Shown: one piece after another, positions 47,700 to 59,989 of the stretch | Layout of the letters: each line of letters opens with the position of its first letter | How positions within the stretch are numbered: position 1 is the stretch's first letter | Source: Dipylidium caninum | Lineage: Eukaryota; Platyhelminthes; Cestoda; Cyclophyllidea; Dipylidiidae | Length of the DNA stretch: 64,000 bases | Direction of reading: 5' to 3' | Assembly (NCBI GenBank): GCA_017562135.1 | Contig: QEYB01001208.1 | Location: forward strand, 1,116,001-1,180,000 | Notes under the pieces: generated by a model | What the model was told of the DNA's origin: nothing | Databases searched by the model: none | What the model saw: only the letters and a program-made list of their open reading frames with translations | Position numbers and translations under genes: made by a program

Positions 47700-50600
47700 T
47701 TTCACTCATGATTGTGCCAGTGACGAGTTGAGGGGCGGAATCTCATGTAATCGGGACTTCTTTGTAGTTTGCGGCTTCGATACTTTCAACTTCCAAATAA
47801 GTTAATATCCTCGTAAAGCAACTGTTTGCCAACACCTGTCAAACGGAATGATGGGTTGAGGGTGCAAGGCGAATTTGACCACTGACTCATCGCCGATGCC
47901 GGTTATGGCGGCAGCACGTTGCTTCCACCTCCATTCGCTTCTTGACTTTTGCCAAAACGAAGGCACGAATGTTCGGTGAGCTGTTCAAATTAGACCCACG
48001 CGGCCTTGCCCCGTCAACCTGGAGTGCCTTCACATAAATAAGTGGATCTTAAGAGGGATGAATCTCGAATAGCCTGCAAGATAATGGTGAAATGATAACT
48101 ATGAAGCAGTGTATTATTGTCATTTTGGTTTATGGATTTCAGATATCCTCCCTTTGACATGGGGTGCGAGTGCATGTAGAAGAGATGTATAAGGTTAAAT
48201 AAAACTGGCGCAAATATAGTTCGTTACTACTGAACTTAATGAGGCAGTGAAACCAAACTTAATTCTAGGCCAACGTCGTATTTGAACACGTGGAACATCA
48301 AATTCTTGATTCTGTGGACTATAAATGCCTGCAATTTGATTTGAATGACATCCACAAGGAATCATTATTAATCGCGTCATAGATCGGCTGAATTAAAGAG
48401 AATGCGTTGTTGGCGTTTAAGTGTCGGGAGACAGACATTCTCCCGAGCCCCGGCCGTCAGCGGCCTATGCAGTATAACCCAAAGGTTCGGTGTGAATCTC
48501 GTTGAAATGGGCATTTAAACATTACTACAAAACCCAAAGGCTAAGCCGCCTCTGTAAACATGCACAAATTTCTTGCACAAGTGGCAAACTGTTGTCTACG
48601 GTGCCGCAATTGCGGGGACGAATGGTGACGCCATCTGCCTGGCAAATCACACTGAATGAACACATGTTTAGGCACTAATGGTAAAGAGAGGCCGCGAAGG
48701 TCTTTGCTCAAAAGTAATTACTGTCAATAAAGGTGGCAAGGAAATGCCATTCAAACGAATTTTACTCGCCTAAATCACTGGTCATTTGTACTCTCGCCGA
48801 AGCGACATGCCATATCCTTCCGCCTACAATTAAATAACTCCAGTTACAGGTACAAAAGAGGTCACTTAGTGTATCCATTGCGTTTACCGAGAGTGAGTTG
48901 CTGGAAAAGTGGAAACTTCGGTCAGTTATTCACTCGTTTCATTGTACGTTAAATTATCCAATTACCTTAGTCTCCTCCGTAGACTTGAACTACTCTTGGC
49001 TCGACGACCCAACGCCTCGTCAATAGCTTCATATCACACCGCAAGCGTTAAGTAGTGCTCCCAGTAAAATTTGGGTAGGATGCACCTTATTAATGGAAAT
49101 GTTCGGGCGGTGATGGAACATCTTCTTCTATTAGGTGCGCTGAGGTGAGGAGGAATGCGTTTTATAGGTTTGCACTATCTGCACTCCCTCATCGCAACGG
49201 GAATGCGGTGAACCACATAATTAGATAAGCCAAGTCCACCAATTTCCGTTTATGTTTGTATTTGATGACGATGTGTGTTTTCCACCCAGCTTTTCACTGA
49301 ATTCTTTTCTTTGAATCTTTTCGACGAGGTCGGCGAAGACTCGCTTTACGAGAAAACCACAGTTAGATTATCGAAAAGGCGACTACTTCCCGCCCTGACC
49401 AAACAGCGGCGCTGACGTAAAGTGGCTCTCGGTATTCCCTTGCCAATCTATGATCCACGGCGATAATGCAGCCGAAGTGGGTACTTAATTTGTGCAAAAT
49501 GCGGCAGATTCGAACAAGTTGCTTGTGGCCATTGTGCCAGAAACTTTTTTTAGCATGTCTGGTCGAGGCTGATGGCCGTCATAGACTTGAAGTGTTGGCA
49601 TTTACGAGCATAATGCCGAGGGCGAGAAAACACTTTTAAGTTGCCTTAAGAAGGTAGGAGAAAGAATTTTTAACTCATACGCGGGTAAGAATAGCATGGC
49701 ACAAACCGGGGTCGCCACTGGGTTGATGGAGTCGGAAAACGGTAGGGTACGCTTTAACCGCACCGGCCCTTGTTTGTTCATGGATTGTACAAAAAATTGT
49801 CCGGATGTGGGTGTCTCTCCTTCTCATTAAATTAATCAACTTCTAGTAGAGACGGTTCGCTTCAATAAATCGTCAACAATAACATTCGTGCTTACCCCGA
49901 AATTCACCATTATGTGAGTTTACTGGTTCACCTTCCTTACACCCCAGTGTAAACTTTAATCTGAGAATTATTGTCATTGTAGTTGTCATCGGTCCATCGA
50001 GCCCCTTTTCACCATATTTTGATAGGCACAACAGCTCCAAGTTTGTGGCAAATAAATCTTATTAGCCTAAAGCGGAACATTTGGTTGTAGCCGAGGCACA
50101 ATTCCTCGTGCTCCCATGTTCAGCTGCTTCGCTATATATGGACATCGTCAAATATCGTAGGAAGAGGGGCACTTAAATTGTTGTCAAAACACGTTAATGC
50201 TTAAGATGACTGAGGCAAGCATAGGAAAAAGCATAAAACGTACCTAAAAAATGTCCTTTTCTGCTAAACCTTCGGGTAGAATTGTGGATTTAAATGTTCA
50301 ACCTCGAAGTTGAATTCGAGCATTCGCCTCGATTTTGCTCACGGTGAGTAAGAGCATTCGGTCCGTTTTCACCGAGGTGATAGGTTCCTGTCCGATCACT
50401 TAAAATGCATTCGCGAAAATGTGGGTTGCAAAAGCCAATGCTGGCAATTCAGTGTTTGACATTCGAGAGAAAACCTGTCACCTGGTTTTCCAACTTCTAA
50501 AGCCGCCCAATGTGGTGAACTATTCAAATTCACGATAGACTGTTGATGTATACACCTTTGCTTACGTTTACATTACAGAGCATTGACCGAATACTTTGAC

Positions 50601-53600
50601 CCCACTAAAAATGTGGCCATTAACTCTTAGTGAACTTAGACATTGTCCACTCTTATGACGCCAGTAGGAGGAATTTCCTTTTTGAACGTGAGCCTTACCT
50701 AGTGAATTAATGGAGTGTGTACTTGAAGAGTAAAGACGAGCTTAGAAGAAGGCCACTGGCGCAATGTCTCAGCTGGACTTACTCCAAGTTTATGATAGCT
50801 CGGACTATTCAGATTTACCGGCAAATATCAAGCCGGCCTGAGACGAGACGTGGATGAAATCTTTCAAGTGGCGGGTGGTTGGGATACGCACAAACGATCG
50901 CGCCAAAGTCAGTTGCCACTGCCAACAGGAAGCGCGATGGACATCACCGAGTAGACGTGGGACAAGAGCTTGTCATCCGCACTGTCAAGCGGGTTGCTCC
51001 GACATCTCCTTAGCGAGCAAGCAGGTTGTCGTCATAAATCGGGTGCTATTTATGCAGAAAAGCCCTCTTATTTAGTGCACCGTATTCGGGAATGGAGCAA
51101 CACCCAACTTGCATGGTGGGGATCATGCACTATCACAGTTTCCCGTGTTCTGCAAGAAAGGATTTACTTGTGAGTAAAACTTCGAATTACCGCAGCGTGT
51201 ATTAATTCTTGGTGCCATCATAAAATTAGAATACACTGTCTGGTTGATCAGTCTTCAGCCTGGTATCCGGCAACCATAGCACCGCCTTCTGACTATTTAA
51301 TTGCCCCTTGACTATTTTATCAGAAAAACCACAGGAATCTTTTATAAACAGCCAGTATTTAAAGTGTTGCTACTGATGGCACGGGGTGGAAAAACCCACC
51401 CAAAATATTAGACGACAAGCTTTTTTAAGCCATAAGCCTTGGATGTTATGGGAGCGGTCTGAAGAGCAGATCAACAGTGCATTCTGTGCTTTTTGCAATC
51501 CCCACATTCCACATTGTCGTAAACCGTTGACACACACCATCAATAACCTCCCTGTTCGGCAGCACTGGCCATTCATTGGCTTGAGAGCGGGGAACCGGCC
51601 AATGACGGACGAAGACCGCCGCTCCTGATTGCATGGGTCGAAGAAACGTCCCTCGCCCATTGGTCGAAGCATTCGGAGGCGGGCAAAAAGGATGGCACAA
51701 AGGCAATTGGCCCCGTTGTTCACTTTCGAGATCCCCGATCGGTGCGACTACTTTTCGGCTCGACTGACTTTCTCACCCATTTGTGAGTCGCTCTTAATCT
51801 TACCTATCCTCGTTTTAAAGTCTAGAAATTTGTCCTTTCAATCCACTGGAAAGTTTTTACGTGAGCATGGTTTGAGATCGTAGCATCTTTTGTTATCGTG
51901 AAATAGTCATTCTATACATGTTTGTTCGTCCCTGTGGCTTAGTATTCTTCATATTTCTAGCATTGTTGGGGGGGGGGGGGCACGGGATATTCAGTGCCGT
52001 AAAGGGGATTCTCGTCGTTAGTTCTTATAAATTATAATGTTATTTAAGTAACGAAATCTTGTTTCTTCGACCTATACCAATACGAATTCATACAGTTGTA
52101 AGCTCGGACCTGGAGACATAGTTTGTCGGTTATGAGGCCGCACTGTTTGGGCATCTTAAAAACCAAAGTGTGGTGGTTTTGTTACCTCCACTTAGTTGTT
52201 GAACCCCTCTCAATTTTAAAGCGGCGAACAGCTTCTTCATGCTATTTATATTCAGATTTGCATAACAAGCCACTCACTAATAGCGTACACTTCTTTTGGA
52301 AAACATGAATATCCTTTTTGGCTCCCATCACTTTTCGAAGTCCATACTTCGTGGTTTCGCCATTGATATGGAGAGATAACATCGTAATTCAACACCCTAA
52401 TTATGTACTGTTGTGTTTTTGCGCTCACAATCCCTTGCTCAAATGCTAATCAGCAAATTACACCTCTTGGGTAGGTTTATTACTCATAGCTGCGTTATAA
52501 CTAATCGGCTCTGTAAGAAAGCGCTAGACGCAGTCGCTTTATCATCTGAATTTGATGTATACAGGAGTCTCCTACTTGGCATTCGATGTAAAAATAAGCG
52601 GTGCTTTGGACTAATAAAAAAATTTGGTTTAGTGCCTGCCATCAGTTTCTAATTCACCATTCAAAAATTTCTTTACGGTACCAAATTCCCTTTGACAGCA
52701 ATTTTAAGCATTTCCGTATTTCTGCGTAAAAACCTGCCCCGTTGTGCCTTAATAATAAGGCAAACATCATCGTGGTGCTCCACCTGGCAAATGATTTAAC
52801 TTAAAAGAAAGTTCAGCAAGAAGTTTTCATCCAGTAGACGAACTTTGTGGATCTGCACGTGTACTTCATCATTAAAAGTGTTTATTTGGTGATGTTGTAT
52901 CTACCTTGCTTTTTCACGCTATCACTATCCGTGGCATTTCGTCACACTTGTACTTAACTTCTAGCAAGGATACATCACCTTGAAGTGTTCGAAAATGCTA
53001 TACCAATAAGGTCTTTGTTTGTTATGTTAAATTACCCACAATGATCATCCAATTCTCTCTAGTTACTTTCATCCCTTATAGGAACGTTCTAGTCACTTTG
53101 GTTAACTCGTGTTTAAAAAGAAGGAATTAACCTATACAGTTGTAGGACAATTGTGTTTTATTTAAGACTTCGTTGTCGTCTTGAACAATGCATACTATTG
53201 CATAGCATTGATGGTTTTCATTATGGCACCAATTATTTTACTTGGATTCTATTTCATACACTTTCCCCAAACATCGTTTTTCTCAGACTGACTACTGAAG
53301 TAGGCAAAAGTAGCAGTGCTACTGGAGGCTGCGCTAGATAATGCTGTTCCTTCGGTAAATGCCACTCAAATAAGTACAGATATTTTCCCCATAAATGAAA
53401 AGACCCGAAGTTATTAAGTAATCACATATCTTTATGAAATTATGTGAAGTGTAAACCTGTGGTTGGGAAAAACACACATTTCAAATGCGTCCATAATCAT
53501 TGTTTGCCTTGTTACCACCGAATTCACGATTGCACTTCTCTCGCCGGTTACTTTCATGGTAGTACGATATAAAGGCATTTTTATTCACGAATTTTTCCAT

Positions 53601-54230
53601 TAAATCGTAAATACTTCCTAGTCTCTTTTCTTTAATTCGGTATATCAACAGCAAGTGTACAACCTGTTCTTTCTATTATTTTCAATAGTTGTCAACTGTG
53701 TTCATTCATATAAGTGTGCCGTCTGATCAGTGTGTTTTTACTTGGAAATGTGGAACTTAACGTCTCTAAAGAGAACCGTACATAGGCAAGCGCCCTCTTT
53801 TATTGAGATTCTTCGGAAATAACCTATAATCACTTGATGGGTAAAGTAGAACTTCACACATCAATATATTACAAAAACTGTTAAATCGTCCAGATGTATT
53901 TTATTGCGATAAACATGTCACTGAACAAGTGACAGTGATATGTTTTGCTTTGGAAAGTAGTACTATCTCATACGCCATGCAACGGTGCCTCCAACTTCTG
54001 GTGGAGAAGACTGTCATGCGCGCTATTCTTTCCGTGTAACCCTCTTCCCACCTATAGGAGGTTGCCAACACGACCATCTTAACCAATTCAAATTGATTAC
54101 AATGTCCCCTCACTTGTTCCCTTACCCATATGCTGCAATACTGCGCCTATTCGGTTTAATGTCTCTAAATTCTATTTCTATGCCAACACTAGACACTTGT
54201 TTTTCCTAATAGAAGCTTTGGACACGCCAA
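47700..54230. other. Gene-poor 6.5 kb region
   Basis: No exon with recognisable family motifs on either strand. Longer frames (50854-51075 +, 51370-51723 -, 52413-52652 +) overlap one another in opposing frames and show no domain. GC-richer blocks near 47830-48010, 48420-48470, 48590-48660 and 51380-51720 could be old repeats. A run of about 13 G lies at 51968-51979. The missing 5' exons of AMPK beta may lie in the first part of this stretch. Confidence 0.4.
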
Positions 54231-54574
54231 ATTGAAATGAGGCTCTTTTGTCACAATAGCTGCTTGAAACCCACAAAAATGGCCGCTGAGGCTATCGAAA
54301 CCGCCTTATACGATCAATCCACCAGCGTGCCAAAGCTTGGTAACCAATCAGCCGTCATTGTTGGTGTGTTCATGTTTTTGATTGGACGGGTGCTGTCAGG
54401 GATCGCAGGACGCGGGGTAGTTTGTGAAGGCGAGGGTGGGCGGGCAATGGCAGGAGAGTTTTCACAACGGGTTAAGCCTATCACCGACGCGTTCGGCTTC
54501 AGCAATTCCTCCCCAGGATCTAATTTCGATCGCCTGACTCACTACCTCCCTCTTTCCTCATTTACTTCACCGTC

Positions 54575-57500
54575 ATGCTTGCTACTGTTGACATTACTGT
54601 TAAGGCACCTGACATGTTCACCGCTTCGAGACACGCTCAACGTTTGGCAGGGAACTTTTTGGACGATGTGGATGAATTTCAGAGGGCCTCACGAGCTGCT
54701 GATCGGCGAGCTATGAGCCACTTCGATGGGGCGGTACGTCATTCTCTACTTCCTTTACTTAAAAGTCAATCTTCTCCGTGTATCTTAGGTCCGATACCAG
54801 GTCTAATTTTTCGGCACACTTAAGGCGTTTTATTCCTTTTTAATAGATACAGTTTCGTTATTTGATTATTTTACATTAGCGCAGACGGATTAAGTTGGTA
54901 TTTAGAATCAAATTTACTAACGCATTTGTGCTATATCTTTGGTGGGAAACGTTACCAGCACATTATTAACATCATCGTAATGTAAAAAAGCTATGGCGGC
55001 GCTGATAAACTAAAGTAATATGCCAGCAAATGACGTGAAAGTGGCCAATGGAGCAGCGAAGATTTTGCTCCATTAGCCTGCTCGCCGGGACGGTAAGTGT
55101 GCTTAACAGGATTTCCAATTTCATGATGCGAAATCTGCAGTCCGAGACAACTTACTTCACACGTCCGCGACGCAGCGTCTCGGTTTCGCGTGTAACCACT
55201 GTCCCCCCAGACTACTACTATTACGAGGGGCCGCGAGCTCGGTCGATCAGCGTGGAACCACGTTACACCACCTACACTTCAGCTTGGTCGTCCGGTAACG
55301 GTAGTGGGATCGCGCTACCATCACTATGCGCCTTCAACCTACTACTACCGTTCCTATCCGCGCTACTACACTTATGACACGTACTATCCAAGCACCACCA
55401 CGTACTACAGCGACTATCCGCTCTACACTACTTCGGCGTACAAGTACTGGCCCTATACTTCGAGTACGCACTACAGTCATTACCTGCCCTCTACGACCTA
55501 CTACACCCGTAGCAACGGCTCTGTCTATGACTACACTCTTCCCACCTCTGGTCTGCGTGCCTCAGTTCCCTCCTGGGTACATACATTCGTTTTTTCCTTT
55601 TCTCGTCTATCCTTTTGCTTTTTTGGCTTGCCCCAGTCCCACTTTGTCATTTCTAATCATTACTTGCGTGTGTGCAATTATGTGAATGACTGAGATATCC
55701 CGCATGTAGGTAAAAATCATCCACGTCACACAAATAAATGTTGTGGATTCACTCCAAGAGCTTCAGCAAGGTGCAATTTTAAGGTAGGGCTAACCCTCTG
55801 GCAGACATCTCATGTTTGAAGAGTGCAAAAGTATGTCTGCATAAATAATTATTAGTCGATCGAAGATTTGTTGAAGTTTCAAATGAGACTTCCTCACAAT
55901 AAGTGTCCTCTTCTGATCCTCTATTCCGTTGCCTAAATGGTCTTTCTTTTGTCCTCTTGCTTGTAGGACATTGGCTATAGACCTCTATCGCTGAGCCGTT
56001 GGTACTCACGTAGCGACTTAGTAAGTAACTTAATTTCTCCGTCCCGCAAGCATGTGTAGTGATGCTTTTATTCTGTGTTGCGATTTCCTTCATCTCACCC
56101 AAGAAATGCATTTATTTGAGTTTGAAATGCCTGACTTCCATTCCACCGCCAACCCCCATTGTTTCTGTCTTTTTGAGACAATTTTTTGTTGTTGACGTTG
56201 TTTTCCAAAGCTTTTTTTGCATTTGAAATAATGCCCACCTCTTCTCCAACTAACTGTCTACTATTGTGTACAAGTCCATTTCTCATGTACACCACCTTTA
56301 TGTAAAAATGTCTCTCTGATGGAGTGAATAAAGACCTTGCCGTGGGGTTCTTTACAACCTTACCGTGGCTAGATCTCCCGGGAAGATTGCAAATCACGCT
56401 GCCATAGCAAGCCTATTCCGTCAGTCGCCTAACCGAAGTGGAAGGTTCACTAAGCAGCCTGTCGCCAGTCTGAGGTCTACTTTTGACTAAAAAATCTACA
56501 GGTTGACCCGCTGGTGATGCATTCACCACCGCCGACACATGTTTACGACCACCCTCGTCCCGCGGTCCACAGAAGACGTTTCGGCTCGGTTCCACCCGTC
56601 TCGTCTGCAGCGGCCGCTCAATACCGCCCTGCCGGAAATGTCTCCCGCATTTTGGTGCCACCCGTCAGATACGTTAGTGAGTACTACTCCGACCTTACCG
56701 GACCGACACCGATAAACACGAAATACGTAAGGTGATCTGCATGCGTGCCCTCGATAGCTCTGAACCCATTGTGCCCCCCCCCCTCTCCCCCGCCACAGTC
56801 CCTTAAAGACCCTGCCTTTGACATTTTGACAGTAGGACTGTCTGCACACATGTACGTAAAGTCTCTTGTAGGGCAAAGAGAGTTGCCTTAACCTGCATTC
56901 AGTAAGGATCAAATATTTGCGATGTTTTTTGGTGTGCCTTCTTGAAGATAAATAGGACCAATCCAATCAGAATACCGTGGAACTAGTAAATACCAACTCC
57001 ATCCGTTAGTCACGCGACTGAGTTTGTTGTAAACACCCCAAATCCACGCATGCAGGTGACTTAGGTAAAAAGCAGGTCCTTCTTGTCCACATCTAATCAT
57101 GTGACTATGCAAGAAACTGTAACCATCTTATGGGATTTTGGGCCAAAGCAAAACGGAAATGTGGATGCAAAAGTCTATAATGACGATCGGAAAAAGAATA
57201 CAACTTTGCTGGGCATGCTCGACTCAATGAGAGAGTCTATTCTTATGAAACGCCGGTAACAGAGCTTTGCATGGCTTTTACTGTTAAACAAAAATGGCCT
57301 TCCAAATTCCTATTTGTCACAGTGAGATTTAGTGCGAGTGAAAAAATATGCATGTACAGACCGAATAGGGTGCGCCCTGACATGTTCCGTTGGGCATGAG
57401 CTCGTACCACTGTTGCTCCTTCTCACCCAGGTTTACCATAGTCCCGTTGGTCGACCTCCAAGAACTGCCTACAGGCCACGTTTTTACCCTGTTCCTCACG

Positions 57501-58200
57501 GGCCTCTCAGCTCTATGGACAGAGCAATCACCGCAGAGGTGATGGCTGAAAGAAGGCGCATTGATGTGAGCGTTCACATCAGTTTATTACACTATGCCAC
57601 ATTGTATTAGAAGTCAGTACACAAAATGTCCTTGTCAGGAGTTACAGAGCACGTTTTATAGTCAGCATGTAGTTCCCACAAAGTCTGGATCACGCGGACA
57701 ACCCTTCTTTAGCATATTTGAATATAATTTTTAAAAGTTACTTTCACGTTCTCCGACGAAACATTCACGGAATTAGTGGAGATTTCACTTCAGCTTTTCG
57801 AGTTTAGCGTACTTTACCGAAGGTGTTGTGGAGAAACCAATGACAACTGCTTTCTATCTTCGAATGTCTATAATTCCTAAGCCCATACATTAGCATAGAG
57901 AATATACATTTGATTAGATAGTTTTGCTAGAAATTTGTTTTGCCGATGTTGGAGGCGTGAATCACCGATCAATCTTTTTCCTAACAGCGTAAAATGGATG
58001 ATCTTCTGACTTACAAGCTGCCAGACCAATCTATTTATGACAGTCTGAAATCGAGTCTGCGGAAAGTGCACGACAAAATGGATGTGCACCGCTCCCTGCT
58101 TGACCGCTATTCAGCAATCGACATGAGCGACGGCGTCACCTCCGTGGAGGAGCGGGTTGCCTCAAAGAGTCTCGAGTTGGGAGAGCGCCTGGCCAGATAA
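54575..58200 (+). CDS. Tyrosine-rich protein of unknown function
   Basis: Not recognised. Exons: 54575-54733 (possible start at the ATG 54575; MFTASRHAQRLAGNFLDDVDEF), 55143-55578 (many Tyr, e.g. PPDYYYYEGPRARSISVEPR and TYDTYYPSTTTYYSDYPLY), 55967-56020 (DIGYRPLSLSRWYSRSDL), 56502-56726 (PPVRYVSEYYSDLTGPTP), 57431-57565 (VYHSPVGRPPRTAYRPRFYP), and 57988-58200 (MDDLLTYKLPDQSIYDSLKS to the stop). All resolved introns are phase 0, and the total is about 405 residues. The N- and C-terminal parts look helical and charged, and the middle is a low-complexity Tyr/Ser/Pro/Arg region. In exon 2 one base too many near 55300 (a GGG run) must be skipped to keep the Tyr-rich frame. An upstream exon at 54279-54341 (MAAEAIETALYDQSTSVPKL) is possible but out of phase. 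The composition suggests a cytoskeletal, tegument or eggshell-type structural protein; this is speculation. Confidence 0.65.
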
Positions 58201-58633
58201 GGAGCCAATCGTGCAATTTTTACCCTCTCGAATTAACACGTTCACTAAACCCCTCATCGATATGGCCATTTCATTTTCCCGCCCCTCCCACCCTCTCTCA
58301 ATGGAATTTACCTAGGCTAATGGTATGCTGCATGATTTGGAAAGCGTTCACCTGAGGTGCCTTTTCTCCTCGACGAATTTGCACTATCCCCTAGAACCCT
58401 TCCCCACGGATTCCTTAGTCTGCCTATTGCTTGCATCCCTCTCCTAGTCTGCATTATTTATTAATATAAAGACAGTCAATGGTATGGTGGTACAACTGTA
58501 CCGTTTGAATCACATGCGCCAGTTGCTCCGGATGTCAACGTCTCGCACACCACCTATCTGCTCTTCTTGTCGGCATAATGTATGCCACAACATCACTGCA
58601 TTTCATATTTACATTCTTCTCTTAATTTTCAGC

Positions 58634-59968
58634 TCAACTCGAGCCCCTTGGTAAGTACCTCCATCTACTTTTTGGAGGAAAACCTCGTTTGCAGGGACAC
58701 TGAACACTTTAATGTTTGTCTGAGAACTCAGATTTTTCCCCATAGCTTTCTCAAGCTTGACGTTGGCTTAGAATCACCTTGTTCAAATGTCCTTCACTTT
58801 GTAACCAAAGAAGTGTGGGATCCGCAAAATTTTAGGATATCCAGGAACCACCTTAAAAGACACTCCTCGAGAGATGTGCACGAAAGGGGACATTAGGTGG
58901 ATTTGCTGGTATGAGGTCTTGTCACGCATAACACCCAAACACATTTCACAAACTAGGAGATGGTGAATCAGGATCGGGTGAAGAACGTTTCAATTGAGCA
59001 AATTCCGCGGGCTCGTGGTCCTGATTTTAGTACCACACCACTAGAAACCGAAATTTACTACCGCCATCCGCAAACAATCACGGTGACTGGTGAAAAAAAC
59101 CGGGCGCATCTGCCCGGAAGATTGCATGTGCAACATCGCAGCAGTGTCTAGATGTGCATGTTGCTCAGATGAGGGGGTTGGAAGTGATGGCTACAGCTCT
59201 CCCTCCTCATTCTGGTGCTTCATCAACATTGGCACGTATTTTGACTATCGGCTGATTGCCATTAACATCTTGCATTGCAGGGCTACCGATACTACTATTA
59301 GTCTGAAGCCCAACACGTGAGTAAAATGCCTACCACGCTAGTAATTTATCAACGCCCCTGTGACCGGTAATGAGCGAAAGCTACTGTTGACGGCTACGGT
59401 TCTTTACTGTTATCTGCTTTGTTAGTCGTCGTCACCGTCGACTTCAGTAATTTTAGCGCTGCTTCCCACTGCCGATTTTACCCATTTCTGTTCGACGTTT
59501 GCTGCGTTATTATGCAACAATGTGTTCGAAAGAACATAAAATGTTACATTTTTGCGGCTTTTTGGCCAGTTACCTGAGGTCGTTTCAAGTTGAAGAAATT
59601 ACGAAATGTTGAGCCTAAGCAGAATGATAAAAACGTGCCAAATAGAGACAGTCTGCAATCAGCACTCTCCTGCACGCTTAGCACCCAACGCATGTGTACC
59701 GTCAACGGACGAGTACGTCCATGTTCGGGCTGTCACACTGTTAATTGAATGCACCCTGCACCCACATCCGTGCCGTGATGGCATTATGACCTTCTACGAC
59801 CATAACCGCTCCGTCGTTTTACGTTTGAAGGGCTACGGACCAGCTCTAGTTCAACCAACTGGAAGTTCAACAGCGGAACTCCGTGGTCGTATTCGTCGGC
59901 TCATCTGCCGTTCTCGTAAAAACCCTCACTACTTTCGTTATTTCGCAGCCTCCTACCCCTCTATCTGA
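58634..59968 (+). CDS. Possible further Tyr-rich exons downstream
   Basis: Pieces that look exonic but cannot be assembled. A minute exon near 58634-58651 (LNSSPL) sits between a clean acceptor and GTAAGT. A stretch at about 58990-59090 reads ARGPDFSTTPLETEIYYRHP. A short acceptor-led segment at 59281 reads GYRYYY then stop. A frame to 59968 ends HYFRYFAASYPSI. They may be alternative 3' exons of the Tyr-rich gene or a small related gene. Confidence 0.25.
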
Positions 59969-59989
59969 TTGTGGGCACCGAAACCAACC

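Noticed and set aside
48420..48520. tRNA-like or SINE-like block with a GGTTCGGTGTGAATC B-box resemblance
   Set aside because: No matching A box at the right distance and no cloverleaf could be drawn.
51370..51883. Overlapping ORFs of 80-117 codons on both strands
   Set aside because: Mutually antisense frames in a GC-richer block with no domain, no reverse-transcriptase or transposase motif and no splice partners.
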